Below, piece by piece: positions 27,397 to 37,432 of a stretch of DNA of 64,000 nucleotides. The notes beneath the pieces were generated by a model. It was not told where the DNA came from. It saw only the letters and a program-made list of their open reading frames with translations, and did not search any database. This stretch comes from an uncultured Victivallales bacterium (lineage in GTDB: Bacteria > Verrucomicrobiota > Lentisphaeria > Victivallales > UBA1829): assembly GCA_934661375.1 (NCBI GenBank), contig CAKUJH010000007.1:42239-106238 (forward strand), in the 5' to 3' direction. Position numbers and translations under genes: made by a program. Every line of letters starts with the position of its first letter. The first letter of the stretch is position 1.

Positions 27397-28515
27397 ATGA
27401 TTCCTTTTATTGATTTGAAGAAGCAGTACCGCCGGATCGAACAGCAGGTTGATTCCGCCGTCAAAAAAGTTTTTGAACACGGACAGTATATTCTCGGTCC
27501 GGAAGTTGCGGAACTGGAAAAAAAGCTGGCGGAATTCGCCGGAACGAAATACTGTCTGGCATGTTCCAGCGGAACCGACGCCCTGCTGATGGCTTATATG
27601 GCGCTGGATTTCAAAGCCGGGGATGCGGTCTTCACTTCTCCCTTCACTTTTTTTGCGACCGTTGAAATGATTGCGCTGACCGGCGCGACCCCCATTTTTG
27701 TGGATGTTGATCCCAAGACCCGCAACATGGACCCCGCCAAACTCCGCGACGCCATCCTGAAAGTGAAAAAGGAAGGCAAACTGAATCTGAAAGCCATTGT
27801 TCCTGTCGACATTTTCGGGCAGAGCTGCGACTATGACGCCATTTCCGCGATTGCCAAAGAATTTGACCTGCCGATGGTGGAAGACGGCGCACAGGCAATG
27901 GGCGCACTTTACAAAGGCCGCCGGGTCCCGTCCTTCGGCACCATCGGCTGCACCAGCTTCTTCCCCGCCAAACCGCTCGGATGCTATGGCGACGGCGGCG
28001 CGGTTTTCACCGATGACAAGGAACTCTACGACCGCATGTTCTCCATTCTCGTCCATGGACGCGGCGGCGACAAATATGACAACGTCCGTCTGGGACTGAA
28101 TGCCCGTCTGGACACGGTTCAGGCGGCGGTTCTGCTTCAGAAACTGACCATTTTCCCGGAAGAAATCGAACTGCGCCAGACGGTTGCGGCAAATTACGCC
28201 AAAGCGCTGGATGGTCTGGTGGAAGTGCCGTATGTCGCGCCGGATTGCGTTTCGGTCTGGGCGCAGTATTGTCCGCGTTCCCCGAAATTCGAACAGATTC
28301 AGGCGGCTCTGCGTGCGGCGGATATTCCGTCTGCCCGGTATTATCCGATTCCGATGCACCTGCTCAAAGCCATGGATTATCTGGGATACCGGAAAGGCGA
28401 TATGCCGGTTGCCGAAGCGATAGCCGCCGATATTTTCGCTCTGCCGATGCACCCGTATCTGGATGCGGAGACCATTGAAAAAATCGGAAAAACCGTGCGC
28501 ACGGCTCTCGGCTGA
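27397..28515 (+). CDS. DegT/DnrJ/EryC1/StrS-family sugar aminotransferase
   Basis: 372 residues, the usual length. PLP-fold motifs are present: SSGTDALLMAYMAL (cofactor phosphate region, ~52-65), VEDGAQAMGALYKG (~164-177; Asp contacts the pyridine ring), and SFFPAKPLGCYGDGGA with the Schiff-base Lys at about residue 191. The pattern is closest to WbpE/WlbC-type enzymes that aminate a 3-keto UDP-sugar for surface polysaccharide, but specificity cannot be fixed by eye. Cytosolic. It is followed by nadE (32-bp gap) on the same strand. Confidence 0.9.
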   Translation: MIPFIDLKKQYRRIEQQVDSAVKKVFEHGQYILGPEVAELEKKLAEFAGTKYCLACSSGTDALLMAYMALDFKAGDAVFTSPFTFFATVEMIALTGATPIFVDVDPKTRNMDPAKLRDAILKVKKEGKLNLKAIVPVDIFGQSCDYDAISAIAKEFDLPMVEDGAQAMGALYKGRRVPSFGTIGCTSFFPAKPLGCYGDGGAVFTDDKELYDRMFSILVHGRGGDKYDNVRLGLNARLDTVQAAVLLQKLTIFPEEIELRQTVAANYAKALDGLVEVPYVAPDCVSVWAQYCPRSPKFEQIQAALRAADIPSARYYPIPMHLLKAMDYLGYRKGDMPVAEAIAADIFALPMHPYLDAETIEKIGKTVRTALG

Positions 28516-28547
28516 CCCGGTTTTTCTGTTTCGGAGGAGAAATTTTT

Positions 28548-30473
28548 ATGTTCGGTTTTTACAGAATCGCGACTTGTGTGCCGGAACTCCGGGTTGCCGA
28601 TCCGGAATTCAATATTGCCCGGATTCTGGAGCTGACGGAAAAAGCGGCGGACGATGATTCTTCCGTGATTCTGTTTCCGGAACTGGCGGTTACCGCTTAT
28701 TCCTGCGGCGACCTGTTCCATAACGGCGCCCTGCTGCGCGGTGCGGAGAAAGCGGTGGAGCATTTCTGCCAGGCGACAGCCGGACGGAAAAACATCCTGA
28801 CGGTCGGCGCGCCCGTGCGTTTTCAGGATCGTCTGTTCAATGCCGCGCTGGTGATACAGTCCGGCAGGATTCTGGGAATTGTGCCGAAAACCCATCTTCC
28901 GAATTATCGCGAATTTTATGAAAAACGCTATTTCTCCTCCGGCTTCGGCATACGCAATGCCGCACTTGATTATGCCGGGCAGACGCAGATTCCGTTCGGA
29001 ACGGATCTGCTGTTCGATTGCGGCGGGGAGCTCCGGTTCGGCGTGGAAATCTGCGAAGACATGTGGAGCACGGTTCCGCCGAGCTGTTATCAGGCATTGG
29101 GATCGGCGACTCTGCTGCTGAATATTTCCGCCAGCAATGAACTGGTCGGCAAAGCGGATTACCGCCGGGAACTGGTGCGCGGACAAAGTGCCCGCTGCGT
29201 GGCGGTTTACGCATATGTTTCCGCCGGTGTGCATGAATCCACCACAGATACCGTCTGTGGCGGACATTGTCTCGCGGCGGAAAACGGGACAGTGCTTCTG
29301 GATGCCGGACGTTTTGAACGGAACAGCGTGTATTATACTGCGGATGTTGATTTTGCCCGCATCCGTGCCGCCCGGCTGTCGGACAGTCCATACGGCGACA
29401 GTGCGGCGACGCTGGAATTTCCGGCGTTCCGGATTCTGAAAGCCGCGGATGTGCCTGTACCCGCTCCGGAAAAACTGCACCGGAAAGTGGACCGCCGTCC
29501 GTTTGTGCCGTCTTCGGATGAACAGCGCGCCGCCCGCTGCCGGGAAATTTTCGCCATTCAGTCGGCGGGTCTGGCAAAACGGGTGGAACATGCCCATGCG
29601 AAAAAACTGGTGATCGGCATTTCCGGCGGTCTGGATTCCACGCTGGCGCTGCTGGTCTGCGCCAATACCATGAAACTGCTGAACCGTCCGAGTTCGGACA
29701 TTCTTGCCGTAACCATGCCGGGATTCGGGACAACGGACCGCACGTACAACAATGCGGTCAATCTCTGTCATGCTCTGGGAACGGAGCTGCGCGAAATCGG
29801 CATAGCGGAAGCCTGCCGGGAACATTTCCGCTCCATCGGGCATGACGAAGCCGTGCATGATGTAACCTATGAAAATGCCCAGGCGCGGGAACGCACGCAG
29901 ATTCTCATGGATCTTGCCAACAGCACCGGTGGGCTGGTCATCGGAACCGGCGACCTTTCCGAAATCGCCATGGGCTGGTGCACATACAGCGGTGATCACA
30001 TTTCCATGTATGCCGTGAACTGTTCTATCCCGAAAACGCTGATCCGTTATCTGGTGGCTTTCGTCGGCGACAATTCCACTCCGGAAATCCGCGCACTGCT
30101 GCTGGATGTGATTGATACTCCGGTAAGTCCGGAACTGCTGCCGGCAGCGGAAGACGGCAACATCCGTCAGAAAACAGAAGACATTATCGGTCCGTATGAA
30201 ATTCATGATTTTTATCTGTATCATTTCCTGAAATACGGTGCGGAACCGGAAAAACTGCTGTTCCTGGCGAAATGTGCGTTCGGGGAAGATTATCCGGAAA
30301 TGAAACTCCGGGATTATCTCAATACATTCCTGCGGCGTTTCTTCACTCAGCAGTTCAAACGGAGCTGTGCGACAGACGGACCGAAAGTCGGAACGATTTC
30401 GCTTTCGCCGCGCGGCGACTGGCGGATGCCGTCGGATGCGTCGTTTGAACTTTGGAAGACATGCGTCCACTGA
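28548..30473 (+). CDS. nadE: Glutamine-dependent NAD+ synthetase
   Basis: 641 residues in two domains. N-terminal nitrilase-type amidase (~1-270) with the Glu-Lys-Cys triad in FPELA (E45), VPKTHLPN and VEICEDMW; C-terminal ATP-pyrophosphatase (~330-640) with the P-loop ISGGLDSTLALL near residue 358 and GTGDLSEIAMGW. It makes NAD+ from nicotinic acid adenine dinucleotide using glutamine nitrogen carried through an internal tunnel. A strong GGAGGAG site precedes the ATG. It lies between the aminotransferase and ClC genes with small gaps, probably one transcript. Confidence 0.96.
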   Translation: MFGFYRIATCVPELRVADPEFNIARILELTEKAADDDSSVILFPELAVTAYSCGDLFHNGALLRGAEKAVEHFCQATAGRKNILTVGAPVRFQDRLFNAALVIQSGRILGIVPKTHLPNYREFYEKRYFSSGFGIRNAALDYAGQTQIPFGTDLLFDCGGELRFGVEICEDMWSTVPPSCYQALGSATLLLNISASNELVGKADYRRELVRGQSARCVAVYAYVSAGVHESTTDTVCGGHCLAAENGTVLLDAGRFERNSVYYTADVDFARIRAARLSDSPYGDSAATLEFPAFRILKAADVPVPAPEKLHRKVDRRPFVPSSDEQRAARCREIFAIQSAGLAKRVEHAHAKKLVIGISGGLDSTLALLVCANTMKLLNRPSSDILAVTMPGFGTTDRTYNNAVNLCHALGTELREIGIAEACREHFRSIGHDEAVHDVTYENAQARERTQILMDLANSTGGLVIGTGDLSEIAMGWCTYSGDHISMYAVNCSIPKTLIRYLVAFVGDNSTPEIRALLLDVIDTPVSPELLPAAEDGNIRQKTEDIIGPYEIHDFYLYHFLKYGAEPEKLLFLAKCAFGEDYPEMKLRDYLNTFLRRFFTQQFKRSCATDGPKVGTISLSPRGDWRMPSDASFELWKTCVH

Positions 30474-30509
30474 GAAAATTCTGTATCAGTCAATCGAAAG
30501 AGCCTGTTT

Positions 30510-32315
30510 ATGCATCATCACATCCGGTTTTCAGCCCATCGTCTGTCGCAGGAGATCCATCTGCTCGGACCCGCCTTGAAGCGTCTGCTCGGCATGAAAG
30601 GGTATATTCTGCTGTTGAGCATCATAGTCGGGGCGGTTTCCGGAACCTGTGCCGTGCTGCTGAAAGGTTTTGCCCATGAATGGCATCAGCTGATGTATGC
30701 GGCGGTGCTGCGTCTGCCGGGTGCGGTCTGGATTCTTCCGGCATTGCCGGCGGTCGGGATTTTCCTGTGCATCATCATAGTGCGTCTGTTTTTCAACCGC
30801 GGACCATATGAAAAAAGTCTGGCGGGGGTGATCACGGCGACCACGAACGGGACCAGCGATCTGCCGAAGACCAAAATGTTTTCCAATATCATCACCAGCG
30901 GCATTGCGGTGGGGGCGGGGGCGTCGGCGGGGCTGGAAGCTCCGATTGCGCTGACCGGTTCGGCGATCGGTTCCAATTTCGCCAAACTGTTCCGTCTGGG
31001 ACGCGAATCCCGGACATTGCTTCTGGCGTGCGGCGGCGGCGCCGGCATTTCCGCCATATTCAACAGTCCGGTGGCGGGCGCTTTGTTTGCGTGTGAAATT
31101 CTGCTGCCGTCCTTTTCTGTTCCTGCGCTGATTCCTCTGCTGATGGCGTCGGCGTCCGCCGCGGTGATTTCCGAACTGTGCAATTCTACCAGTCCGTTCA
31201 TTCAGCTTCATGCGGGCTGGACTGTAACCAATGTGCCGTACTACATGTTCATCGGCATTGCCGCGGGGCTGGTTTCCGCGCTGGTGATCCGGACTTCGGT
31301 GCTGGTCGCCAAACGGGCGGAAAAACAGAAGAATGTCTGGATGAAAGGCTTATGCGGCTGTATTGTGCTGTATGTCTTTTTCCTGCTGTTTCCCGCCTTG
31401 AAAGGGGAGGGGTACAATTTTATTTCGGCACTGATTCAGGGGAAGGAAGGAATGATGACCGATCACGGCATTCTGGCTTCCTTGTTCCAGAGTCCGTGGT
31501 CGCTGATTCTGCTGACTGGAGTTCTGATGTTTGTCAAACCGTTTGTTTCCGCTCTTTCCGTGGAAAGCGGCGGCGACGGCGGCATTTTCGGTCCGTCGCT
31601 GTTCACCGGCGCGTTTCTGGGATATTTCATTTCCAAATTCCTGAATCTGACGGGAATCACGGTCATTGACCCGGTCAACTGCATTGCGGTCGGCATGGGC
31701 GGAGTTCTGGCGGGAGTGATGCACGCGCCGCTGACGGGCATGTTCCTGATTGCGGAACTGACCGGAGGCTATACGCTGTTTGTGCCGCTGATGATCGTGG
31801 TGGCATTTTCGAGTTTCATCAGCAAACGGCTGGTCAAGCACAATGTCTACAAATCCATGATAGTGATGAAGGGCGGAGTTCCGGAACAGAGCGATGACGA
31901 AGTTCTGCTGATGAGTGCGCATCTGCGGGATCTGGTGGAAAAGGATTATTCGCCGGTTCATGAAAACGACACGCTGCGGACTCTGCTGAAAGCGGTCATG
32001 CATTCGCACCGCAATATTTTTCCCGTGCTGTCGGAAGACGGCAAACTGGTCGGGATTGTGCGGGTGGACAGTATCCGCAAATTCATTCTCAATGCGGAAC
32101 TGTATGACATGATTCTGGTTTACGACGTGATGTCGGACACCGGTCCGGTGCTGGATGCAAACGATTCCCTCAGCGACGCCGCGACACTTTTTGACCGTCT
32201 TCGCATCTGGAATCTGCCGGTTACGGAGAACGGCAAATACATCGGATTTGTTTCCAAAGCCGGCGTTTACGACAATTACCGGCGTATGCTGCGTGAAAAA
32301 CCTGATCTTTTCTGA
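30510..32315 (+). CDS. ClC-family chloride channel/antiporter with CBS domains
   Basis: 601 residues: ~10-12 membrane helices over residues 25-445 and two CBS domains at ~460-590 (VHENDTLRTLLKAVM, FPVLSEDGKLVGIV, NLPVTENGKYIGFVSKAG). Filter motifs: GAGASAGLEAP replaces the common GSGIP..G(K/R)EGP, keeping the gating Glu; GGDGGIFGPSL matches GxFxP. The CBS pair, usually a nucleotide sensor, is common in such proteins of anaerobes. It could exchange Cl-, F- or nitrate against protons. Whether it is a channel or antiporter cannot be told. Confidence 0.9.
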   Translation: MHHHIRFSAHRLSQEIHLLGPALKRLLGMKGYILLLSIIVGAVSGTCAVLLKGFAHEWHQLMYAAVLRLPGAVWILPALPAVGIFLCIIIVRLFFNRGPYEKSLAGVITATTNGTSDLPKTKMFSNIITSGIAVGAGASAGLEAPIALTGSAIGSNFAKLFRLGRESRTLLLACGGGAGISAIFNSPVAGALFACEILLPSFSVPALIPLLMASASAAVISELCNSTSPFIQLHAGWTVTNVPYYMFIGIAAGLVSALVIRTSVLVAKRAEKQKNVWMKGLCGCIVLYVFFLLFPALKGEGYNFISALIQGKEGMMTDHGILASLFQSPWSLILLTGVLMFVKPFVSALSVESGGDGGIFGPSLFTGAFLGYFISKFLNLTGITVIDPVNCIAVGMGGVLAGVMHAPLTGMFLIAELTGGYTLFVPLMIVVAFSSFISKRLVKHNVYKSMIVMKGGVPEQSDDEVLLMSAHLRDLVEKDYSPVHENDTLRTLLKAVMHSHRNIFPVLSEDGKLVGIVRVDSIRKFILNAELYDMILVYDVMSDTGPVLDANDSLSDAATLFDRLRIWNLPVTENGKYIGFVSKAGVYDNYRRMLREKPDLF

Positions 32316-32323
32316 TTCTGTCA

Positions 32324-32352
32324 TTCGACTTTTTCATTATCCGGTGTATATT
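32324..32352 (+). promoter_or_regulatory. Promoter of ileS-trpS
   Basis: TATATT at 32347-32352 with a weak -35 (TTCGAC, 17-bp spacer). It begins 9 bp after the clc stop codon. Confidence 0.5.
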
Positions 32353-32399
32353 ACCAAGTTGATGAAAAATCTTTATTGACTAACATAGGAAAAGTGAAA

Positions 32400-35300
32400 A
32401 TGTTCAAAACAAGAACCGGACAGGTCAAGTTTCCGGAACTCGAACATGATGTTCTGGAGTTCTGGAAAGAGAATCAGACGTTCAAGAAATCACTGGAGAA
32501 CCGCAAAGGCAAAGATGAGTTTGTCATTTACGACGGCCCGCCGTTTGCCACCGGACTGCCGCATTACGGACATCTGCTTGCCGGTACGATTAAAGACGTG
32601 GTTCCCCGTTACCAGACCATGCTGGGCAAATACTGCGACCGCACCTTCGGCTGGGACTGCCACGGTCTGCCGGTTGAATATGAAATGGAAAAACAGCTTC
32701 ATCTTTCCGGCAAAAAACAGATCGAAGATTACGGCATCGCCAAATTCAATGAGGCCTGCCGCTCCATTGTTCTCCGTTACACCTCCGAATGGGAATCCAT
32801 CGTGACCCGCATGGGCCGCTGGGTCGATTTCCGCAACGGATACCGCACCATGGACGCCAAGTACATGGAATCCATCTGGAACGTGTTCAAGAATCTCTGG
32901 GATCAAGGATTGATCTACGAAGGCTACAAGATTCTGCCGTACTGCGCCCGCTGCTCCACGCCGCTGTCCAACTTCGAAGCCAATCAGGGCTACAAGGAAG
33001 TTGTCGACAACGCCGTTACCATCCGGTTCAAAGTAGTCGGCGAAGAGAACACCTACATTCTGGCGTGGACTACCACCCCGTGGACTCTGCCGTCCAACAT
33101 GGCGCTTGCCGCCGGACCGGATATTGACTATGTCAAAGTCAAGGACGGCGATGATTTCTACATTCTGGCGGAAGCGCGTCTCGGTGCATATTACAAGAAA
33201 GACGCCATGCCGGAAATCACGGTGCGTTACAAAGGAAAAGATCTGCTGGGAATGCGTTACGAACCGCTCTTCCCGTACTTCCTCGGCGAAAAAGCCAAAG
33301 GCGGCTACCTGGTCAAAGGCAGCGAATATCAGCAGGTCAAAGAAGGTTTCGACTTCATCGCCAACGGCGCATACCGGGTCATCAACGCGGATTATGTCAG
33401 CACGGAAGACGGTACGGGTATTGTTCATACCGCTCCGCTGTTCGGTGAGGACGACTGCATTGCCGGCAAAGCCAACGGCGTTCCCGGTGTCTGCCCCATT
33501 GATGCGGAATGCAAATTCACTTCGCTGATTCCGGAATACGAAGGCATGTTCGTGAAAGATGCGGACAAGCCGATCATGGAACGTCTGAAAGCAGAACACA
33601 AGCTGGTTCACCGCGGCACGGTCAGGCACAGTTATCCGCATTGCTGGCGCGACGACTCCCCGCTGATCTACAAGGCGGTTACCACCTGGTTTGTCAGCAT
33701 CGAACCGATCAAGGCGAAAATGCTCGCCGCCAACGAGCAGATGAACTGGGTCCCGGAACATATCAAGGAAGGCCGTTTCGGCAAATGGCTGGAAAATGCC
33801 CGCGACTGGGCGATCAGCCGCAACCGTTACTGGGGCTGTCCGCTGCCGGTGTGGCGCAACGCCGATACCGGGGAAACGGTCTGTGTCGGCTCCATTGAGG
33901 AACTGGAAAAACTTTCCGGACGCAAGATCACCGACATTCATAAACATTTCGTGGACGAAATCACTCTGCCGGGCAAAAACGGCACGGTACTGACCCGTGT
34001 CCCCGAAGTGCTGGACTGCTGGTTCGAAAGCGGTTCCATGCCGTATGCCCAGAAACATTATCCGTTTGAGAACAAAGAACACTTCGAGGAACATTTCCCT
34101 GCCGATTTCATCGCGGAAGGTCTGGATCAGACCCGCGGCTGGTTCTACACCCTGACCGTGCTGGCTGCCGCGCTGTTCGGCAGACCCGCCTCCAAAAACG
34201 TGGTCGTGAACGGTCTGGTCCTGGCGGAGAACGGACAAAAGATGTCCAAACGTCTGAAAAACTATCCGGATCCGCTGCATGTGGTGGAAACCTACGGCGC
34301 GGACGCCTTGCGTCTGTTCCTGCTCGGCTCTCCGGTGGTCCGTGCGGAAGACCTCAAATTCTCGGAAGACGGCGTGAAGGAAGTCATGCGCGCAGTCATT
34401 CTGCCGGTCTGGAACTCCTTCAGTTTCTTCACCACGTATGCGAACGTGGACAACTGGCAGCCGTCTGCGGACGGTGCCGCTCCCGCCAATCCGGCGAATC
34501 CGCTGGACCGCTGGATTCTGTCTTCGCTGTCCGACATGATTGCGGAAATCCGCGAGGCCATGGATGCGTTCCAGCTGCAGAAGGCAGCCAACCGCTTTGA
34601 AAAATTTGCGGAAGACCTCACCAACTGGTATATCCGCCGCAGCCGCCGCCGTTTCTGGAAGAGCCAGAATGATGCCGACAAGGATGAAGCGTACGCCACG
34701 CTGTACCATGTTCTGCTGACCTTTGTCAAGTGTGCGGCTCCGTTCATCCCGTTCATCACGGAGGATATCTACCGCACCCTGCGCACGGAATCCATGCCGG
34801 AGTCAGTGCATCTGTGCGATTTCCCGCAGCCGGAAACGGCGCGCCGCGACACCTGGCTGGAAAAACAGATGGATGTCACCATGAAAGCGGTTTCGCTCGG
34901 ACGTTTCCTGCGCACCCAGCGGAATCTGAAAGTGCGTCAGCCGTTGAAACGCGCCGTGCTGGTTTCCGGGGATTCCGGCATCCGCAAGATGCTGGAAGAA
35001 ACCGCCGACATCGTCGCCGAAGAACTGAACGTCAAGAAAATTGACGTCAGGGCGGATGAAGAGGAACTGGTCAAACTCTCCGCCAAGGCGAATTTCAAAA
35101 CGCTGGGCAAAAAGCTCGGTCCGCAGATGAAGGAAGCGGCGGCTCTGATTCAGACGCTCCCCAGTTCGCAGGTCGCGGCTGTCCTGCGCGGTGAAAAAGT
35201 GACCGTTGCCCTGAAATCCGGCACGGAACTGGAACTGGGCAAAGACGATCTCAGCATTCAGCGCGAAGAAAAACCGGGGCTTTCCGTGGCGTCCGAAGAC

Positions 35301-35588
35301 GGCGTCACCATTGCGCTGGATACGGACCTGACCCCGGAACTTGTCGCCGAAGGTTATGCCCGCGAATTCGTCAGCAAAGTCCAGAATCTCCGCAAGGAAA
35401 TGGGGCTGGATGTGGTTGACCGCATTCACACGGTTTACCAGACCGCGCCGGAAACCGCCGCCGCGCTGGAACAATTCAATGATTACATCAAGAACGAAAC
35501 CTTGTCCGAAACCCTGTCCGCCGGCGAAGCGGAACATGAGTGCGACCTCAACGGTCAGTCCTGCAAAGTTTCGATCGGAAAGGCATAA
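32400..35588 (+). CDS. ileS: Isoleucyl-tRNA synthetase, eukaryote-like (type 2)
   Basis: 1062 residues. ATG at 32400 has AGGAAAAG upstream; an in-frame TTG at 32376 is less likely. Class I signatures PHYGH (~residue 53) and KMSKR (~615) are seen, with the editing domain between them (WTTTPWTLPSN). The long C-terminal section (ELVAEGYAREFVSKVQNLRKE) and absence of the C-terminal Zn-finger of the E. coli type mark the IleS2 class shared with archaea, eukaryotes and some bacteria, which is commonly tolerant of mupirocin. It charges tRNA-Ile in the cytosol. trpS follows after 2 bp. Confidence 0.96.
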   Translation: MFKTRTGQVKFPELEHDVLEFWKENQTFKKSLENRKGKDEFVIYDGPPFATGLPHYGHLLAGTIKDVVPRYQTMLGKYCDRTFGWDCHGLPVEYEMEKQLHLSGKKQIEDYGIAKFNEACRSIVLRYTSEWESIVTRMGRWVDFRNGYRTMDAKYMESIWNVFKNLWDQGLIYEGYKILPYCARCSTPLSNFEANQGYKEVVDNAVTIRFKVVGEENTYILAWTTTPWTLPSNMALAAGPDIDYVKVKDGDDFYILAEARLGAYYKKDAMPEITVRYKGKDLLGMRYEPLFPYFLGEKAKGGYLVKGSEYQQVKEGFDFIANGAYRVINADYVSTEDGTGIVHTAPLFGEDDCIAGKANGVPGVCPIDAECKFTSLIPEYEGMFVKDADKPIMERLKAEHKLVHRGTVRHSYPHCWRDDSPLIYKAVTTWFVSIEPIKAKMLAANEQMNWVPEHIKEGRFGKWLENARDWAISRNRYWGCPLPVWRNADTGETVCVGSIEELEKLSGRKITDIHKHFVDEITLPGKNGTVLTRVPEVLDCWFESGSMPYAQKHYPFENKEHFEEHFPADFIAEGLDQTRGWFYTLTVLAAALFGRPASKNVVVNGLVLAENGQKMSKRLKNYPDPLHVVETYGADALRLFLLGSPVVRAEDLKFSEDGVKEVMRAVILPVWNSFSFFTTYANVDNWQPSADGAAPANPANPLDRWILSSLSDMIAEIREAMDAFQLQKAANRFEKFAEDLTNWYIRRSRRRFWKSQNDADKDEAYATLYHVLLTFVKCAAPFIPFITEDIYRTLRTESMPESVHLCDFPQPETARRDTWLEKQMDVTMKAVSLGRFLRTQRNLKVRQPLKRAVLVSGDSGIRKMLEETADIVAEELNVKKIDVRADEEELVKLSAKANFKTLGKKLGPQMKEAAALIQTLPSSQVAAVLRGEKVTVALKSGTELELGKDDLSIQREEKPGLSVASEDGVTIALDTDLTPELVAEGYAREFVSKVQNLRKEMGLDVVDRIHTVYQTAPETAAALEQFNDYIKNETLSETLSAGEAEHECDLNGQSCKVSIGKA

Positions 35589-35590
35589 AA

Positions 35591-36568
35591 ATGTCCAAAC
35601 GTATTTTGACCGGCATTCAGCCGTCCGGCATTCTGCACATCGGCAATTATTTCGGCGCAATGAAAGCGTCGATCGAATTGCAGGAACAGAATCCCGGCAA
35701 CACATTCCTGTTCATCGCCGACCTGCATTCCCTGACGGTCAACCCGAATCCGGACGATCTGCGTTCCCGCGTTCAGCGGCTCGCGCTGGATTTTCTGGCT
35801 TGCGGGCTTGACCCGGAAAAAACGGCGTTCTTCCGGCAGTCCGACATCAACGGAGTCTGCGAACTCACCTGGATTCTGAACACCATCACCGGACTGGGGC
35901 TGCTGGAACGCGCCCACAGCTACAAGGATAAAGTCGCCAAAGGATTCGTGCCGAACAACGGCCTGTTTTCCTATCCCGTGCTGATGGCGGCGGACATCCT
36001 GATCTACAAATCCGATCTGGTCCCGGTCGGGAAAGACCAGAAACAGCATCTGGAAATCACCCGCGACCTGGCTATCAAGTTCAACCAGATGTACAAGAAG
36101 GATGTGTTCAGGATTCCGGACGGGCTGATCAGCGAATCCGTGGCGGTGATTCCCGGAACGGACGGACAGAAGATGTCCAAGAGCTACAACAACACGATTG
36201 AACTGTTCGGCGAAGAAAAAGCCATCCGGAAGAAAATCATGTCGATTCCGACGGATTCCACTCCGATGGAAGAACCGAAAGATCCGGACAAATGCAACAT
36301 CTTCGCCTTGTACAAATTGTTTTCCACTCCGGAGCAGATCGAAGCGCTGGCGGCGCGCTACCGTGCCGGCAACTTCGGTTACGGTCATGCCAAGCAGGCG
36401 TTGTTCGAGGCGTACATGGATTTCTTCGCGCCCATGCGGAAACGCCGTGAAGAACTCCGGAAAGACCCCGGCTACATTGCCGAAGTCCTGCGCAAAGGCG
36501 CGGATAAAGCCAATGAAGTTGCGGCTCAGACTCTGGACGAAGTCCGGAAGACAGTCGGCTTGCGCTGA
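35591..36568 (+). CDS. trpS: Tryptophanyl-tRNA synthetase
   Basis: 325 residues, usual bacterial length. HIGN (residues 16-19) and KMSKS (~194-198) mark the class I active site; GIQPSGILHIGNYFGA and LMAADILIYKSDLVPVGKDQKQH are diagnostic. The ATG is 2 bp after the ileS stop, with a GGAAAGG site inside the ileS end, so the two are co-translated. A strong terminator follows. Confidence 0.97.
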   Translation: MSKRILTGIQPSGILHIGNYFGAMKASIELQEQNPGNTFLFIADLHSLTVNPNPDDLRSRVQRLALDFLACGLDPEKTAFFRQSDINGVCELTWILNTITGLGLLERAHSYKDKVAKGFVPNNGLFSYPVLMAADILIYKSDLVPVGKDQKQHLEITRDLAIKFNQMYKKDVFRIPDGLISESVAVIPGTDGQKMSKSYNNTIELFGEEKAIRKKIMSIPTDSTPMEEPKDPDKCNIFALYKLFSTPEQIEALAARYRAGNFGYGHAKQALFEAYMDFFAPMRKRREELRKDPGYIAEVLRKGADKANEVAAQTLDEVRKTVGLR

Positions 36569-36586
36569 CGTCTGAACTGTATACGG

Positions 36587-36636
36587 AAAAGCGGTCATCC
36601 TGTTCCAGTCCTGCGACTGCGGAATGACCGCTTTTT
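36587..36636 (+). terminator. Hairpin terminator after trpS
   Basis: AAAAGCGGTCAT ... ATGACCGCTTTTT, 12-bp stem with a T-run. The left A-run lets it also act on the convergent glycosyltransferase gene. Confidence 0.9.
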
Positions 36637-36654
36637 CATGCACTGACAGTGCGT

Positions 36655-37431
36655 TCAGCGTCCGTCCAGAGAATCGTCTTCCAGAATGCGGATGAAATCC
36701 AGAGTCTGCATTTTGCGGCAGAGCGACTGGAAGGCTTTCCGGGAATTGGTCTTGTGTCCGGAACCGCCCACGGGATTCAGGATCATGGTGGCGTGGTTCA
36801 TGTGGACCATATATCTGGAAAGTTCGCTGACCGGCAGGAAATCGAGTTCATAACCGGCATTGAGCAGACATTTATGAATGGAACTGCCGGCGCATTCACC
36901 GTCACCGAAGCCGCGGGTGTGTTTTTTCAGCAGTTCCGTGCGGTACAAGGCACAGTGGCTGCGCAGAAAACGGAATTCCTTCTTCTTCAATCCCAGGGCT
37001 TGTTTGAAGGAATCCTCCAGGGTTTTGGCGAACTGTTTCAGCGGCGGGACATATTCCAGTTTCCAGCTGCCGACTCCCGCCACTTTCGGCGAGCGGTTGA
37101 TTTTGGACATGAGGTAATCCAGCCAGCCGGACTGGAGCAGAATGGTATCGGTATGCATGGAAATGACAAATTCGGTATCGACTTCCTTCAAAGCCAGATC
37201 CAGTGCCGTGGAATGCATATCCGCCGGAGCCAGCGGCGCGACTTCTTCCGGCGTGCGTTCGATCAGCCGGATCCAGGGCAGGGAACGCAGATATTCCGTT
37301 GATTCGTCGCCGGAGGCGTTGTCAATGGCAATGACCTTGACCTGGCTGAGGTCGGAATAAAGACGCAGAGACCGCAGACAAAGCCGGGTCAGTTCCGGAG
37401 TCCGGTAATTCGGGAGCAGTACAGTCAGCAT
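36655..37431 (-). CDS. Family 2 glycosyltransferase
   Basis: 258 residues with a GT-A fold start: LTVLLPNYRTPELTRLCLRSL, the nucleotide-binding VIAIDNASGDES (~36-47) and MHTDT (~97), which fills the DxD position. No membrane helix. The late WxxE-like region is not obvious. The ATG at 37431 follows the pepF stop as TGACATG, so the two are translationally coupled, an unexpected pairing of a peptidase with a sugar transferase. It probably adds a sugar to a surface glycan; donor and acceptor are unknown. Confidence 0.82.
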   Translation of the reverse strand: MLTVLLPNYRTPELTRLCLRSLRLYSDLSQVKVIAIDNASGDESTEYLRSLPWIRLIERTPEEVAPLAPADMHSTALDLALKEVDTEFVISMHTDTILLQSGWLDYLMSKINRSPKVAGVGSWKLEYVPPLKQFAKTLEDSFKQALGLKKKEFRFLRSHCALYRTELLKKHTRGFGDGECAGSSIHKCLLNAGYELDFLPVSELSRYMVHMNHATMILNPVGGSGHKTNSRKAFQSLCRKMQTLDFIRILEDDSLDGR

Positions 37432-37432
37432 G

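Noticed and set aside
28377..30470. 697-codon minus-strand frame opposite nadE
   Set aside because: Exact antisense of a well conserved housekeeping gene; no motif of its own.
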